7,457 bases of DNA from JBHHWH01 sp046756405 (GCA_046756405.1 JBHHWH010000102.1:1-7457), one strand, 5' to 3'; positions 1 to 5,733 are shown, counted from the first letter of the stretch. Numbers and translations are program-made. The notes: generated from the sequence alone by a model not told the origin.

Positions 1-169
1 CATCACGTCGCCGGGCACCCGCCGGTGCTCGAGCACCCAGATAAGGCAGGGCACCGCTCAAACTGGTGTTGGAGCCGATCTTCGAAACTTTTCGAGTGGA
101 ACCGTCCGTCGGGCGCCGGTAGCGAGCTCGCCACGGCTTGCGGCGGTCGACATGCTCGATGGATCCCAT
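1..169 (-). pseudogene. Tyrosine recombinase (phage-type integrase), N-terminal fragment, frameshifted
   Basis: Reading the minus strand from the ATG at 169 gives a protein starting MGSIEHVDRRKPWRARYR, which matches the usual opening of actinobacterial tyrosine integrases (a G-S-I-E start followed by WRARYR, then PDGR and a K-S-F-E stretch). A well-placed GGAGGG lies 7-9 bases upstream of the ATG. After WRARYR the expected continuation, PDGRFHSKSFEDR, is found in another frame, and one missing base near 115-120 would join the two. Beyond that no frame continues convincingly, and the gene runs off the left edge, so the catalytic domain (R-H-R-Y residues) is not visible. In the family this N-terminal part binds arm-type DNA sites. 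The position downstream of tRNA-Ile on the same strand supports an integrase of a tRNA-targeted element. Family assignment rests on my recognition of the N-terminal motif only. The frameshift may be real decay or a sequence error. Confidence 0.55.
24..37. repeat. 14-bp perfect palindrome
   Basis: GGTGCTCGAGCACC reads the same on both strands. It lies inside the part of the integrase remnant where no reading frame looks convincing, and related GGTGCCC words lie on either side on the minus strand (about 14-20 and 49-55). It could be a protein-binding site of the element or a chance feature of GC-rich DNA. No function can be assigned. Confidence 0.35.
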
Positions 170-182
170 CTTGCCGCCCTCC

Positions 183-201
183 TGTGGCACGTATGTGGCA
201 C
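183..201. repeat. Tandem 8-bp direct repeat TGTGGCAC upstream of the integrase start
   Basis: TGTGGCAC occurs at 183-190 and again at 194-201, an 11-base period that places both copies on nearly the same face of the helix. On the minus strand it reads GTGCCACA twice, just upstream of the integrase Shine-Dalgarno sequence and between the integrase start and the tRNA-Ile gene. Integrase arm-type sites and Xis or repressor sites are commonly short direct repeats in exactly this place. The repeat is seen directly; its role is inferred. Confidence 0.5.
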
Positions 202-321
202 AACACTAGTGAAAACGTGAGCAAGACGGGGGAAGCGGAGCGAGATCAGGTGAGACCTCGGATTGGGGCGTGTTGCCTGGTCAGACCCTGTTTTCGAGCC
301 TTTTCCCAGGCGATTGTCTTG

Positions 322-396
322 TGGGCCCACGTGGACTTGAACCACGGACCTCATCCTTATCAGGGATGCGCTCTAACCGGACTGAGCTATGGGCCC
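322..396 (-). tRNA. tRNA-Ile (anticodon GAT)
   Basis: The minus strand folds into a complete 75-nt cloverleaf. The acceptor stem is GGGCCCA with TGGGCCC, the D stem GCTC with GAGC, the anticodon stem CATCC with GGATG around the loop CTGATAA (anticodon GAT), and the T stem CGTGG with CCACG around TTCAAGT, with discriminator A at 322. The next bases are CAA, so the CCA end is not encoded. Reading ATC and ATT codons, it is an essential decoder. An integrase fragment lies downstream on the same strand, so the 3' end of this gene is a likely attachment site. The large cyclase gene is transcribed divergently on the other side. Confidence 0.96.
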
Positions 397-409
397 TAGC
401 GAGGGACGA

Positions 410-415
410 ATTCTA
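410..415 (-). promoter_or_regulatory. Candidate -10 box of tRNA-Ile
   Basis: TAGAAT on the minus strand ends 13 bases before the tRNA-Ile 5' end, a normal distance for a tRNA promoter with a short leader. The same hexamer stands 15 bases before tRNA-Ala in this window, which strengthens both. No good -35 box is visible; TTCCCC at an 18-base spacing is the nearest and it overlaps the inverted repeat at 424-447. Confidence 0.4.
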
Positions 416-423
416 CCGGGCTG

Positions 424-447
424 ACTCCGACTTGGGGAAGTCGGGGT
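424..447. repeat. Inverted repeat with 10-bp stem and GGGG loop
   Basis: CCGACTT at 427-433 and AAGTCGG at 438-444 are perfectly complementary around a GGGG loop. Three more pairs (A-T, C-G and one T-G) extend the stem to 424-447. It lies in the divergent space between tRNA-Ile and the cyclase gene, where the tRNA-Ile -35 region should be. On neither strand is it followed by a good T-run, so an intrinsic terminator is unlikely. An operator, a DNA cruciform or a weak terminator for leftward or rightward readthrough are the options. Confidence 0.45.
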
Positions 448-532
448 AGTTTGGCCTTAGGGGTCGAACTCCGCAACGGTCAGACCACCGGTCGGGAGAC
501 GCCAAGCCCAGGCGGCGCCGGCCGTGTAACGT

Positions 533-556
533 GCTTCCCCTGATCGGGGAGCCTCA
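533..556 (+). promoter_or_regulatory. Shine-Dalgarno of the cyclase gene, enclosed in a hairpin
   Basis: GGGGAG at 546-551 lies 5 bases before the TTG start at 557 and decides that start. The same bases pair with GCTTCCCC at 533-540 (one bulged T) across a five-base loop TGATC at 541-545, so the ribosome-binding site would be masked in the folded mRNA. Together with a TTG start this predicts low or controlled translation. The pairing is seen directly; regulation is inferred. Confidence 0.4.
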
Positions 557-1073
557 TTGACCCAAGCTCGAACACCCCCCTCCCAGGGAACACAAACGAT
601 CCTGTTCACAGATCTAGAAGGCTCCACCGACCTGAGGGTCAGACTGGGTGACGTCGTTGCCAACGAGATGTTCAAAGCCCACGACGATCTGGTTCGGTCT
701 CAGCTCGAGGCCGGGGCGGCGCGGACATCAAGGGTCTCGGTGACGGCTTCATGGCCTTGTTCTCCTCGGCCAACCAGGCCGTAGAGACGGCGGTGGCGAT
801 TCAGCGGGCGATCGAAGAACACAACGTCTCCAACCCGGAGCGGAGCATCTCGGTACGAATGGGCCTCAACAGTGGTGATGTCACCCAGGAGGGAGGCGAC
901 GACTACGGCACTGCGGTGCACGCCGCGGCCCGAGTGGCCTCCAAAGCACAGGGGGGCAGATCCTCATCTCTCAGATCGTCTTCGACCTGGCCGGATCACT
1001 GGGCAAGACCAGGGTCGTCGACCGTGGACTCTTCTGGCTGAAGGGATTCCCCGAGAGGTGGCGTCTCTACGAA

Positions 1074-4000
1074 GTGCTATGGAGGGAGAAAGAAGCCAAG
1101 GGAGCCCCCAGTACCCGCGAACTACGAGAGACCTCCGCCGCGGCGTTCGATCCGACTTCACCACGCGCCGCCGGACCTCTGGTCGGCCGAAAGAGGGAAC
1201 AACGGGTCATCAAAGAACAACTGGCTGCAGCGCCATCAGCGGGGCTACGAGCCGTTGTAATCGAGGGGGAAGCCGGGATCGGCAAGACGCGAATGCTTGA
1301 GGAGACGGCGGACTTTGCTCACGGGAACGAAGTGGCGTTCTGGGCTCTCAACGTTGCCGCCGACGAAGAGCTACGCGGACCCTTCCTGCTGTTCCGCTCC
1401 ATGCTCAATTCGCCGCGGTTGGCGTCCATTGCCAGAGACGCAATGGCGCTGGAACGACTCGACCGCGCCCAGGGGGCTATCGGCGGAGGGTCATCGTCTG
1501 CCATGGAGGGCCTGTCGGTGCAGGAGCAGATGCTGCGCATCTTCGACGAGGTGACGTCGGTGTTCTCCACCCTCGCTGTGGAGCGCCCCTTGGCCCTACT
1601 TTTCGACGACCTGCAATGGGCCGACGAAGACAGCATCCAGTTGATTAGATACCTTGTGCGGACCCTTCCCACCGCCCCGATCTTCCTGCTGATAACGATC
1701 CGCCCTTACACCGAGTCTTCCTCTGCCGGAGCCACCAAGTTGATCGCCGACCTCGACCGAATGCGGGTCACTGAGATGCTCCGCCTGGAGCGCTTCACCC
1801 GGCTCGAAACTGCCGAGCTGCTCCAGAACATGCTCGGTGCTCCCGTTGACGATCCCACGCTGCAAAGCCTTCACACCCGCTCCGAAGGAGTCCCGTTCTT
1901 CATCGAGGAATTTGCCAGGGCGTACCGGGAAGCAGACGCCTTACAACTGATGGATGGCACCTGGACTATGACTCGTCTCAGCGGGCCGGCGGTTCCCTCT
2001 TCGGTCCAGTCGTTGATCGAAAGGCGCCTGGCGCAGCTCTCAGAGGACTGTCGATCATTGCTTGCCGACGCCGGAGTATTGGGAAGACGTTTTAGGTTGA
2101 GGGATCTCATCCCGGTCCTGGCTCAGATCCGCCGCGAAGAGGAGCGACCCGAGTGGGAGCTGGCCGAAGACCTGGACATGGCCGTGCGGCTCGGTCTGAT
2201 AGTCGAGGAGCCTCAGGGAGCCGACTACGACTTCTCCTTCTCCCACGATCAGATCCGGGCGGCACTGCTCGAAGGAAGCCCGCGACGTCGCCAGCAGGCC
2301 ATACACGGGGCGATTGCCGAGATGCTGGCATCCCGGGAAGGCGCCCAAGACTTCTCGATGCTGGCTTACCACTCGATGAAGGCGGGGAACAACGACCGGG
2401 CTATATCCAGCGCCGTGGCCGCGGCAAAGGCTGCATTGGAGGTGTCGGCGCCGGAGGAAAGCATTCGGCTGATCGACGCCACCCTCCCCGCCGCCTCCGA
2501 TCCCGAGGATCGCATCGAGATGCTGCGGGTGAAAGACGATGCTCTAAACGTTCTCGACCGGGGGATGGACCGTATCGCCAACCTCGCCGAGATGAGCGCC
2601 CTCACTGGGGCCATAGCTTCAAAGGGCCTGGAGTCAGAAGTGGATCTACGGAGGGCGTCGGCGTCGCGGGCGATCGAGGACTTCGAGATGGCTGTAGAGC
2701 TGGCTAACTCGGTGCGTGAGAGCGCGGTGGAGCTAGGTGATTTGGAGCTGGAGCTCAGCGCCTGTTTCGAGCTGGGCCAGGCGTTGACCCAGACGGCGAT
2801 AGGTGAGGGGTACTGGCCGCTGGGTGAAGTCGACCTCGATCCGGCGGAGGAGGCCTACTCCCGGGCGTTGCTGATCGCCAGGGAGATCGGATCGCGCCTG
2901 GACGAGGCAGTCGCCCTCCGTGAGCTGTCGGTCATCGAAGGGGGGAGAGCGAGGCATACTGCTACCGCGGCGGCAGAAAGAGGCACCTCCAAGTTCGAGA
3001 TCCTCGCCATGGGCCCGACGCTGTTTGCCAAGTCAAAGGAGCTGGCGGAACAGGCCCTGCACATCTTCGAAGATCTTGGCGACCAGCGGGGAGCGATGTC
3101 CGCTCTCATCTCCATGGCCTACGCTCACATCACCGACCCCACGGCCCACGGCATGGCTGGCCGGATAGAGCACATTCGGGCACTTCACAACGCGAAGAAG
3201 GGTGATGTCACCGGCAGCCGGCGCGCCAATGAGGACGCCCTGATGCTCTACAGCATCCACACCTACGCTCGCCTCAACGCCCAACTCGACCTGGCGCTGG
3301 AACGAGGCCGGGAGACATATACCGCGGCCAGGGCGCTAGGTGACCGATGGTTGGAGGTCCTCGCCGCGGGAGGAGTGGCGATGACCTACGCCTCCTTCAG
3401 TGACACCGACCAGGCCAGCGCTTGGCTTGATCGGGCGGCAGCGGCTGCCAGGAGCGTCCCGAGCACTTCGATGGCCCGTCGTCTGGAGATGTGGCGCGGA
3501 GCCTGCGCCGCGGTCAGCGGGCAACCGGAGCAGGCTCAGGAGCACTACGAAAGGGCCGCCACGCTGGCCGGGAAGAAGAGCCTCGCCGGTAAGGCCGAGG
3601 CCTACTGTGCCCTAGCCATCGAATCGGCCAAGCTGGGAGCGCTGACGGGAAACCCATCCGTTCTGAACCAGGCGCGGCGGGCCGCCGAGCAGACTCTCGA
3701 GTGTGTGAGACCGTTGCCGGGACAGATGCCGTGGGAGTCGGTAGCGCATGCAGTGATGGCCGTCGTAGCCGATTCCGAAGGGCGTTCTGAAGAGGCGGCT
3801 GATGAGGCACGGGTGGCGCTCACCACCCTGGACGGCCTGACCCACATCCTTCACTTCTTGAACGTGCTGTGGGCGGCCGGCCGGGTCTTGATCGCCAAGG
3901 GCGCTCCGGAGTCAGAGGCGTTGATCCAACAGATCGCCCAGGGGATCGGATACCTCAGCATGAATATGACCGATCCGCAGGTGAGAGCTCGATGGCTAGA

Positions 4001-4244
4001 GGTCCCGTCGCATCGGGAACTGTGTCAGCTCGTCGGCTTCAGTCTCGATGAGGGAATGGAAGAGACCGACAGCAAGTCAGATCTCACCGAACAGGATCTG
4101 AGCGTCCTCAGGGTGGTGACCTCCGGCTCAGCCGAGGGTGAGATTTCCAGAGATGAGGTCTCCGACCTCCTGGCCAAACTAGGAGTCCAGTCCGAAACCG
4201 AGCCCACCGAGTATGCGATCAAGGCGGGTGTCACATGGCAGTGA
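1074..4244 (+). CDS. STAND-type AAA_16 ATPase with TPR region (uninterrupted part of the cyclase fusion)
   Basis: This is the unbroken 1056-residue part. The frame is open back to 957, and GTG 1074 is an internal Val codon (YEVLWRE) with no good ribosome-binding site, so it is probably not a true start. Walker A is GEAGIGKT at residues 65-72, and Walker B with its typical extension is LLFDDLQWADEDS at 175-187. This is the signature of MalT/LuxR-like and AAA_16 STAND ATPases, which switch state on ATP binding and ligand sensing. A winged-helix-like linker follows, around residues 300-400 (SLIERRLAQLSEDCR, ADYDFSFSHDQIRAALLE). A long, Ala/Leu/Glu-rich helical region then shows TPR-like spacing (for example EAYSRALLIAREIGSRLDEA and AQEHYERAATLAGKKSLAGK), presumably for ligand or partner binding. 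The last about 50 residues resemble a shortened LuxR HTH. No signal peptide or membrane segment is visible, so it is cytoplasmic. Its end overlaps the ferredoxin start by 10 bases. Confidence 0.88.
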   Translation: MLWREKEAKGAPSTRELRETSAAAFDPTSPRAAGPLVGRKREQRVIKEQLAAAPSAGLRAVVIEGEAGIGKTRMLEETADFAHGNEVAFWALNVAADEELRGPFLLFRSMLNSPRLASIARDAMALERLDRAQGAIGGGSSSAMEGLSVQEQMLRIFDEVTSVFSTLAVERPLALLFDDLQWADEDSIQLIRYLVRTLPTAPIFLLITIRPYTESSSAGATKLIADLDRMRVTEMLRLERFTRLETAELLQNMLGAPVDDPTLQSLHTRSEGVPFFIEEFARAYREADALQLMDGTWTMTRLSGPAVPSSVQSLIERRLAQLSEDCRSLLADAGVLGRRFRLRDLIPVLAQIRREEERPEWELAEDLDMAVRLGLIVEEPQGADYDFSFSHDQIRAALLEGSPRRRQQAIHGAIAEMLASREGAQDFSMLAYHSMKAGNNDRAISSAVAAAKAALEVSAPEESIRLIDATLPAASDPEDRIEMLRVKDDALNVLDRGMDRIANLAEMSALTGAIASKGLESEVDLRRASASRAIEDFEMAVELANSVRESAVELGDLELELSACFELGQALTQTAIGEGYWPLGEVDLDPAEEAYSRALLIAREIGSRLDEAVALRELSVIEGGRARHTATAAAERGTSKFEILAMGPTLFAKSKELAEQALHIFEDLGDQRGAMSALISMAYAHITDPTAHGMAGRIEHIRALHNAKKGDVTGSRRANEDALMLYSIHTYARLNAQLDLALERGRETYTAARALGDRWLEVLAAGGVAMTYASFSDTDQASAWLDRAAAAARSVPSTSMARRLEMWRGACAAVSGQPEQAQEHYERAATLAGKKSLAGKAEAYCALAIESAKLGALTGNPSVLNQARRAAEQTLECVRPLPGQMPWESVAHAVMAVVADSEGRSEEAADEARVALTTLDGLTHILHFLNVLWAAGRVLIAKGAPESEALIQQIAQGIGYLSMNMTDPQVRARWLEVPSHRELCQLVGFSLDEGMEETDSKSDLTEQDLSVLRVVTSGSAEGEISRDEVSDLLAKLGVQSETEPTEYAIKAGVTWQ
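4083..4241 (+). other. C-terminal LuxR-type HTH-like segment lacking most of the recognition helix
   Basis: The last 53 residues of the ATPase begin LTEQDLSVLRVVTSG and end LAKLGVQSETEPTEYAIKAG. These two ends match the first helix (L-T-x-x-E-x-x-V-L-R-x-V-A-x-G) and the last helix (L-A-K-L-G-V-x-S-R-T-E) of LuxR/GerE DNA-binding domains. Between GEIS and LAKLGV only about 8 residues remain, where the family usually has about 18, so the turn and recognition helix look shortened in frame. No frameshift is needed to explain it. It may be a relic that no longer binds DNA. The match is by eye and could be over-read. Confidence 0.45.
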
Positions 4245-4468
4245 GAGTCATCATCGACCGCCGCCGCTGCATCGGTGCTGGCACCTGCATAGTGCTTGCT
4301 CCCTCCGTGTTCAGATGGCGTCAGGGTGACTTCATGAAGCCTGAGCTGGCCGATGAGTCGACTGTGGACGTGGACGTGCTTAGGGAAGTGGCAGCTGCTT
4401 GCCCCACCCAGGCGATCGTCGTCGAGGAGCACTTCGAGTCTGTGGAGGCGTCCGGCCTCAACGCGTGA
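4235..4468 (+). CDS. Small ferredoxin with three cluster cysteines (3Fe-4S or atypical 4Fe-4S, P450-partner type)
   Basis: The 77-residue protein MAVRVIIDRRRCIGAG... has Cys12 and Cys18 in CIGAGTC and Cys56 in ACPTQAI. The C-x5-C ... C-P spacing is that of single-cluster actinobacterial ferredoxins in which the second Cys of the usual C-x2-C-x2-C is replaced (here by Ala15), typical of 3Fe-4S ferredoxins that feed cytochromes P450 and other oxygenases. Length is normal for the family, and the tail is acidic (VVEEHFESVE), as expected for docking to a reductase or P450. The ATG at 4235 lies inside the end of the ATPase gene (10-base overlap), with AAGGCGGG at 4221-4228 as a possible ribosome-binding site, so translation is probably coupled. 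No P450 or ferredoxin reductase gene is in the window, so its redox partner is unknown. Next downstream are convergent minus-strand genes. Confidence 0.9.
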   Translation: MAVRVIIDRRRCIGAGTCIVLAPSVFRWRQGDFMKPELADESTVDVDVLREVAAACPTQAIVVEEHFESVEASGLNA

Positions 4469-4507
4469 CGGCCTCGGTCGGCTGGTATCCAACCTTCCGT
4501 CACCGTC

Positions 4508-5119
4508 TCAAAGTGGCCTCCTGGCCGTCACCAGATACCAGTGCCAGTGCTTGTCACCTGCACCCGACGGGCCATCGAACTCCTCTTCATCGACATGTAC
4601 TGGGTCGAAGCCGCCAAACCATGAGGAGATCTGGGCCTGGTCGGTGGTGGCGACATCTGGCCGGGATGCCCAGGTGTCGTTGTTGGCGAAGAACACGCCC
4701 ACGAACCAGCCGCCGGGCTGGACCACGGCCAGGGCCCTGCGTACCGACTCGTCCTGGAGGTCACCAGCAAAGGGAAGTGACAGAGAGGCGAAAACGAGAT
4801 CGGCTCGAGGCAGGTCGGCTTGGTGGAACTCTGCGACTTCAGTGGTCAACCGGGTGCCCGTTGCGGAGGGAACCCGGGACTCGAGTATCTGGATAGCCCT
4901 TGGTTCGCCATCCACCGCATGGACCCGCCACCCCCGCTCCAGCAGCGCCAGGGTCTCGTTCCCGGCGCCGCATCCGAGGTCGAGGGCCAGCCGGCCGTTC
5001 CCCTCCTCGCCACGGGTTACCGCCAGGGCCCGGGCCAGGAACTTGACCGGGTCGCGTCCGGCGGTGCCTTCGGAATACCGGGCCCAAACCGAACCGCCTA
5101 TCTGCAAAGGATCGTTCAC
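4508..5119 (-). CDS. Class I SAM-dependent methyltransferase (TehB-like fold)
   Basis: The 203-residue protein has the Rossmann-fold methyltransferase signatures: motif I LDLGCGAGNET at residues 46-56 (SAM binding), an acidic end to strand 2 at HAVDGEP (Asp70, which would bind the SAM ribose), motif IV-like ADLVFASLSLPF at 106-117, and VQPGGWFVGVFF at 133-144. It transfers a methyl group from SAM; the substrate cannot be read from the sequence. Size and motif style fit small TehB/UbiE-like methyltransferases. GTG 5119 is used as start because NDPLQIGGSVWARYSEG looks like a normal N-terminus, but there is no good Shine-Dalgarno and the frame stays open upstream, so the start is uncertain. It lies 31 bases after the cupin gene on the same strand and is likely co-transcribed with it. 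It converges on the ferredoxin gene with a 39-base gap in which I see no terminator. Confidence 0.88.
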   Translation of the reverse strand: MNDPLQIGGSVWARYSEGTAGRDPVKFLARALAVTRGEEGNGRLALDLGCGAGNETLALLERGWRVHAVDGEPRAIQILESRVPSATGTRLTTEVAEFHQADLPRADLVFASLSLPFAGDLQDESVRRALAVVQPGGWFVGVFFANNDTWASRPDVATTDQAQISSWFGGFDPVHVDEEEFDGPSGAGDKHWHWYLVTARRPL

Positions 5120-5150
5120 TGCGCGAAAGGTAGCCCAGAGCAGGGTCGTT

Positions 5151-5465
5151 CTAGCCGCGTATCAGCGTCAAGAGGACCACCGACGGCTCAACGGCCATCA
5201 GGGCGTGGGGCAGGTGGGCGCCCATCCGCAGCCAGGAGCCCGGGCCCATCTCCACCGTACTGCCACCGAGGGTCATCTCGATTCGCCCCGAGATGACCTG
5301 GACCAAGGCGGGCACGGCAGCCGTGTGCTCGGTCAGCTCCTGACCCTTGTCGAAGGCGAAGCCCACCACCCGGAGTTGATCGTCGCTGTAGAGGACCCGG
5401 CTGAGGGTTCCCTCGGCGGGGATCTCCAGCAGGTCCGCGATGTCAGGTATGAACTTGTGTGTCAT
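5151..5465 (-). CDS. Small single-domain cupin protein
   Basis: The 104-residue protein MTHKFIPDIADLLEIP... has the core of a cupin barrel. Motif 1 is GQELTEHTAAVPALVQVISG and motif 2 is MGPGSWLRMGAHLPHALMA. Motif 1 has one His (EHTA, with no second His and no Glu where the classical HxH...E would be) and motif 2 has HLPH, so the metal site is reduced; many small bacterial cupins share this EHTA pattern. A role in metal-dependent chemistry or in binding a small ligand is possible, but the substrate is unknown. The ATG at 5465 was chosen over an upstream start because AAGGAG lies 5 bases before it. It is the first clear gene of a two-gene minus-strand unit with the methyltransferase. Confidence 0.88.
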   Translation of the reverse strand: MTHKFIPDIADLLEIPAEGTLSRVLYSDDQLRVVGFAFDKGQELTEHTAAVPALVQVISGRIEMTLGGSTVEMGPGSWLRMGAHLPHALMAVEPSVVLLTLIRG

Positions 5466-5525
5466 GGGCACTCCTTGAGACTGGGTGGGGCCACGACAGG
5501 GCCTCATTCGAAGCAGTCTCCGGCA

Positions 5526-5621
5526 CTACGGTAGGCGCTCGGTTATCGGTGTTCCGCCGGTGCTGTCCAGGTCTCGGTCGCGAGCCGCCCGGTCAGGAGG
5601 AAGGAGATCCATGAGAGCCAT
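5526..5621 (-). CDS. Possible 31-residue small ORF upstream of the cupin gene
   Basis: ATG at 5621 is preceded by AAGGAGG (5629-5635 on the plus strand) at a 7-base spacing and opens a 31-residue frame, beginning MALMDLLPPDRAARDRDL and ending at TAG 5526-5528. It overlaps nothing known and lies 60 bases before the cupin ATG on the same strand. No homology is recognised. It could be a leader peptide, a gene remnant or chance; the ribosome-binding site is the only real support. Confidence 0.2.
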   Translation of the reverse strand: MALMDLLPPDRAARDRDLDSTGGTPITERLP

Positions 5622-5623
5622 CG

Positions 5624-5722
5624 TCAGGCCTCCTTGCGGAGCCCCAATGCCGCCGCCGCCAGGAACCCCCAGGAGGAGTCCACCCAGGACTTGGCAGGTC
5701 CCACGCCGACGACGACGGCCAC
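5624..5722 (-). pseudogene. Coding-like C-terminal remnant on the minus strand
   Basis: The minus-strand frame ending at TGA 5624-5626 reads VAVVVGVGPAKSWVDSSWG, then an Ala/Leu-rich stretch and LRKEA before the stop. Codon third positions are nearly all G or C, and the stretch is hydrophobic, unlike the Arg/Pro-rich frames around it. Upstream the frame is open to a stop at 5870-5872 but loses this character, and the only starts are GTG codons. It may be the 3' end of a decayed gene encoding a membrane-associated protein; no family is recognised. Confidence 0.2.
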
Positions 5723-5733
5723 ATGGACATGTG
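5720..5733. repeat. 6-bp inverted repeat CACATG-GA-CATGTG
   Basis: CACATG and CATGTG are perfect complements separated by two bases. It lies in the gene-poor stretch and has the shape of a dimeric regulator site, but it has no placed promoter. Confidence 0.25.

Larger units (their letters stand above)
557..4244 (+). pseudogene. Class III nucleotide cyclase - STAND/AAA_16 ATPase - TPR regulator, interrupted by two frameshifts
   Basis: Joining three frames gives one protein of about 1229 residues. Frame one starts at TTG 557 and covers the FTDLEGST motif with metal-binding Asp19. Restoring one base near 714-718 continues into GGADIKGLGDGFMALF (substrate-type Lys59, second metal Asp63) and then GDDYGTAVHAAARVAS with Asp116, His122 and Arg126. 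Restoring one G in the G-run at 951-956 continues into QILISQIVFDLAGSLGK and the main open frame. Both metal Asp residues and the transition-state Arg are present, but the usual Asn of the V-N-x-A-A-R motif is His, as often seen in cyclase domains fused to AAA_16 ATPases, so activity is uncertain. The architecture is cyclase (1-170), ATPase (about 210-500), TPR-like helices (about 580-1160) and an HTH-like tail. Both breaks are single-base losses in G/C runs, so sequence error is as likely as true inactivation. If the breaks are errors, this is an intact signalling protein. Confidence 0.8.

Noticed and set aside
25..399. Plus-strand 124-residue frame across the tRNA-Ile region
   Set aside because: It runs antisense through the whole tRNA-Ile gene (text such as VDLNHGPHPYQGCALTGLSYGP) and has no ribosome-binding site.
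424..447. Intrinsic terminator
   Set aside because: The stem is good but neither strand shows a T-run after it.
4025..4492. 155-residue minus-strand frame opposite the ATPase end and ferredoxin
   Set aside because: It overlaps two supported plus-strand genes and is Ser-rich without motifs.
4353..5534. Long 393-residue plus-strand frame opposite the methyltransferase and cupin genes
   Set aside because: It overlaps two well-supported minus-strand genes with clear motifs, is Ser/Arg/Pro-rich, and has no family resemblance; it is a GC-rich antisense shadow.
5651..5717. GCC and GAC triplet runs as a repeat array or CRISPR-like element
   Set aside because: They are only four- and three-unit triplet runs typical of GC-rich DNA, with no spacer-repeat pattern.
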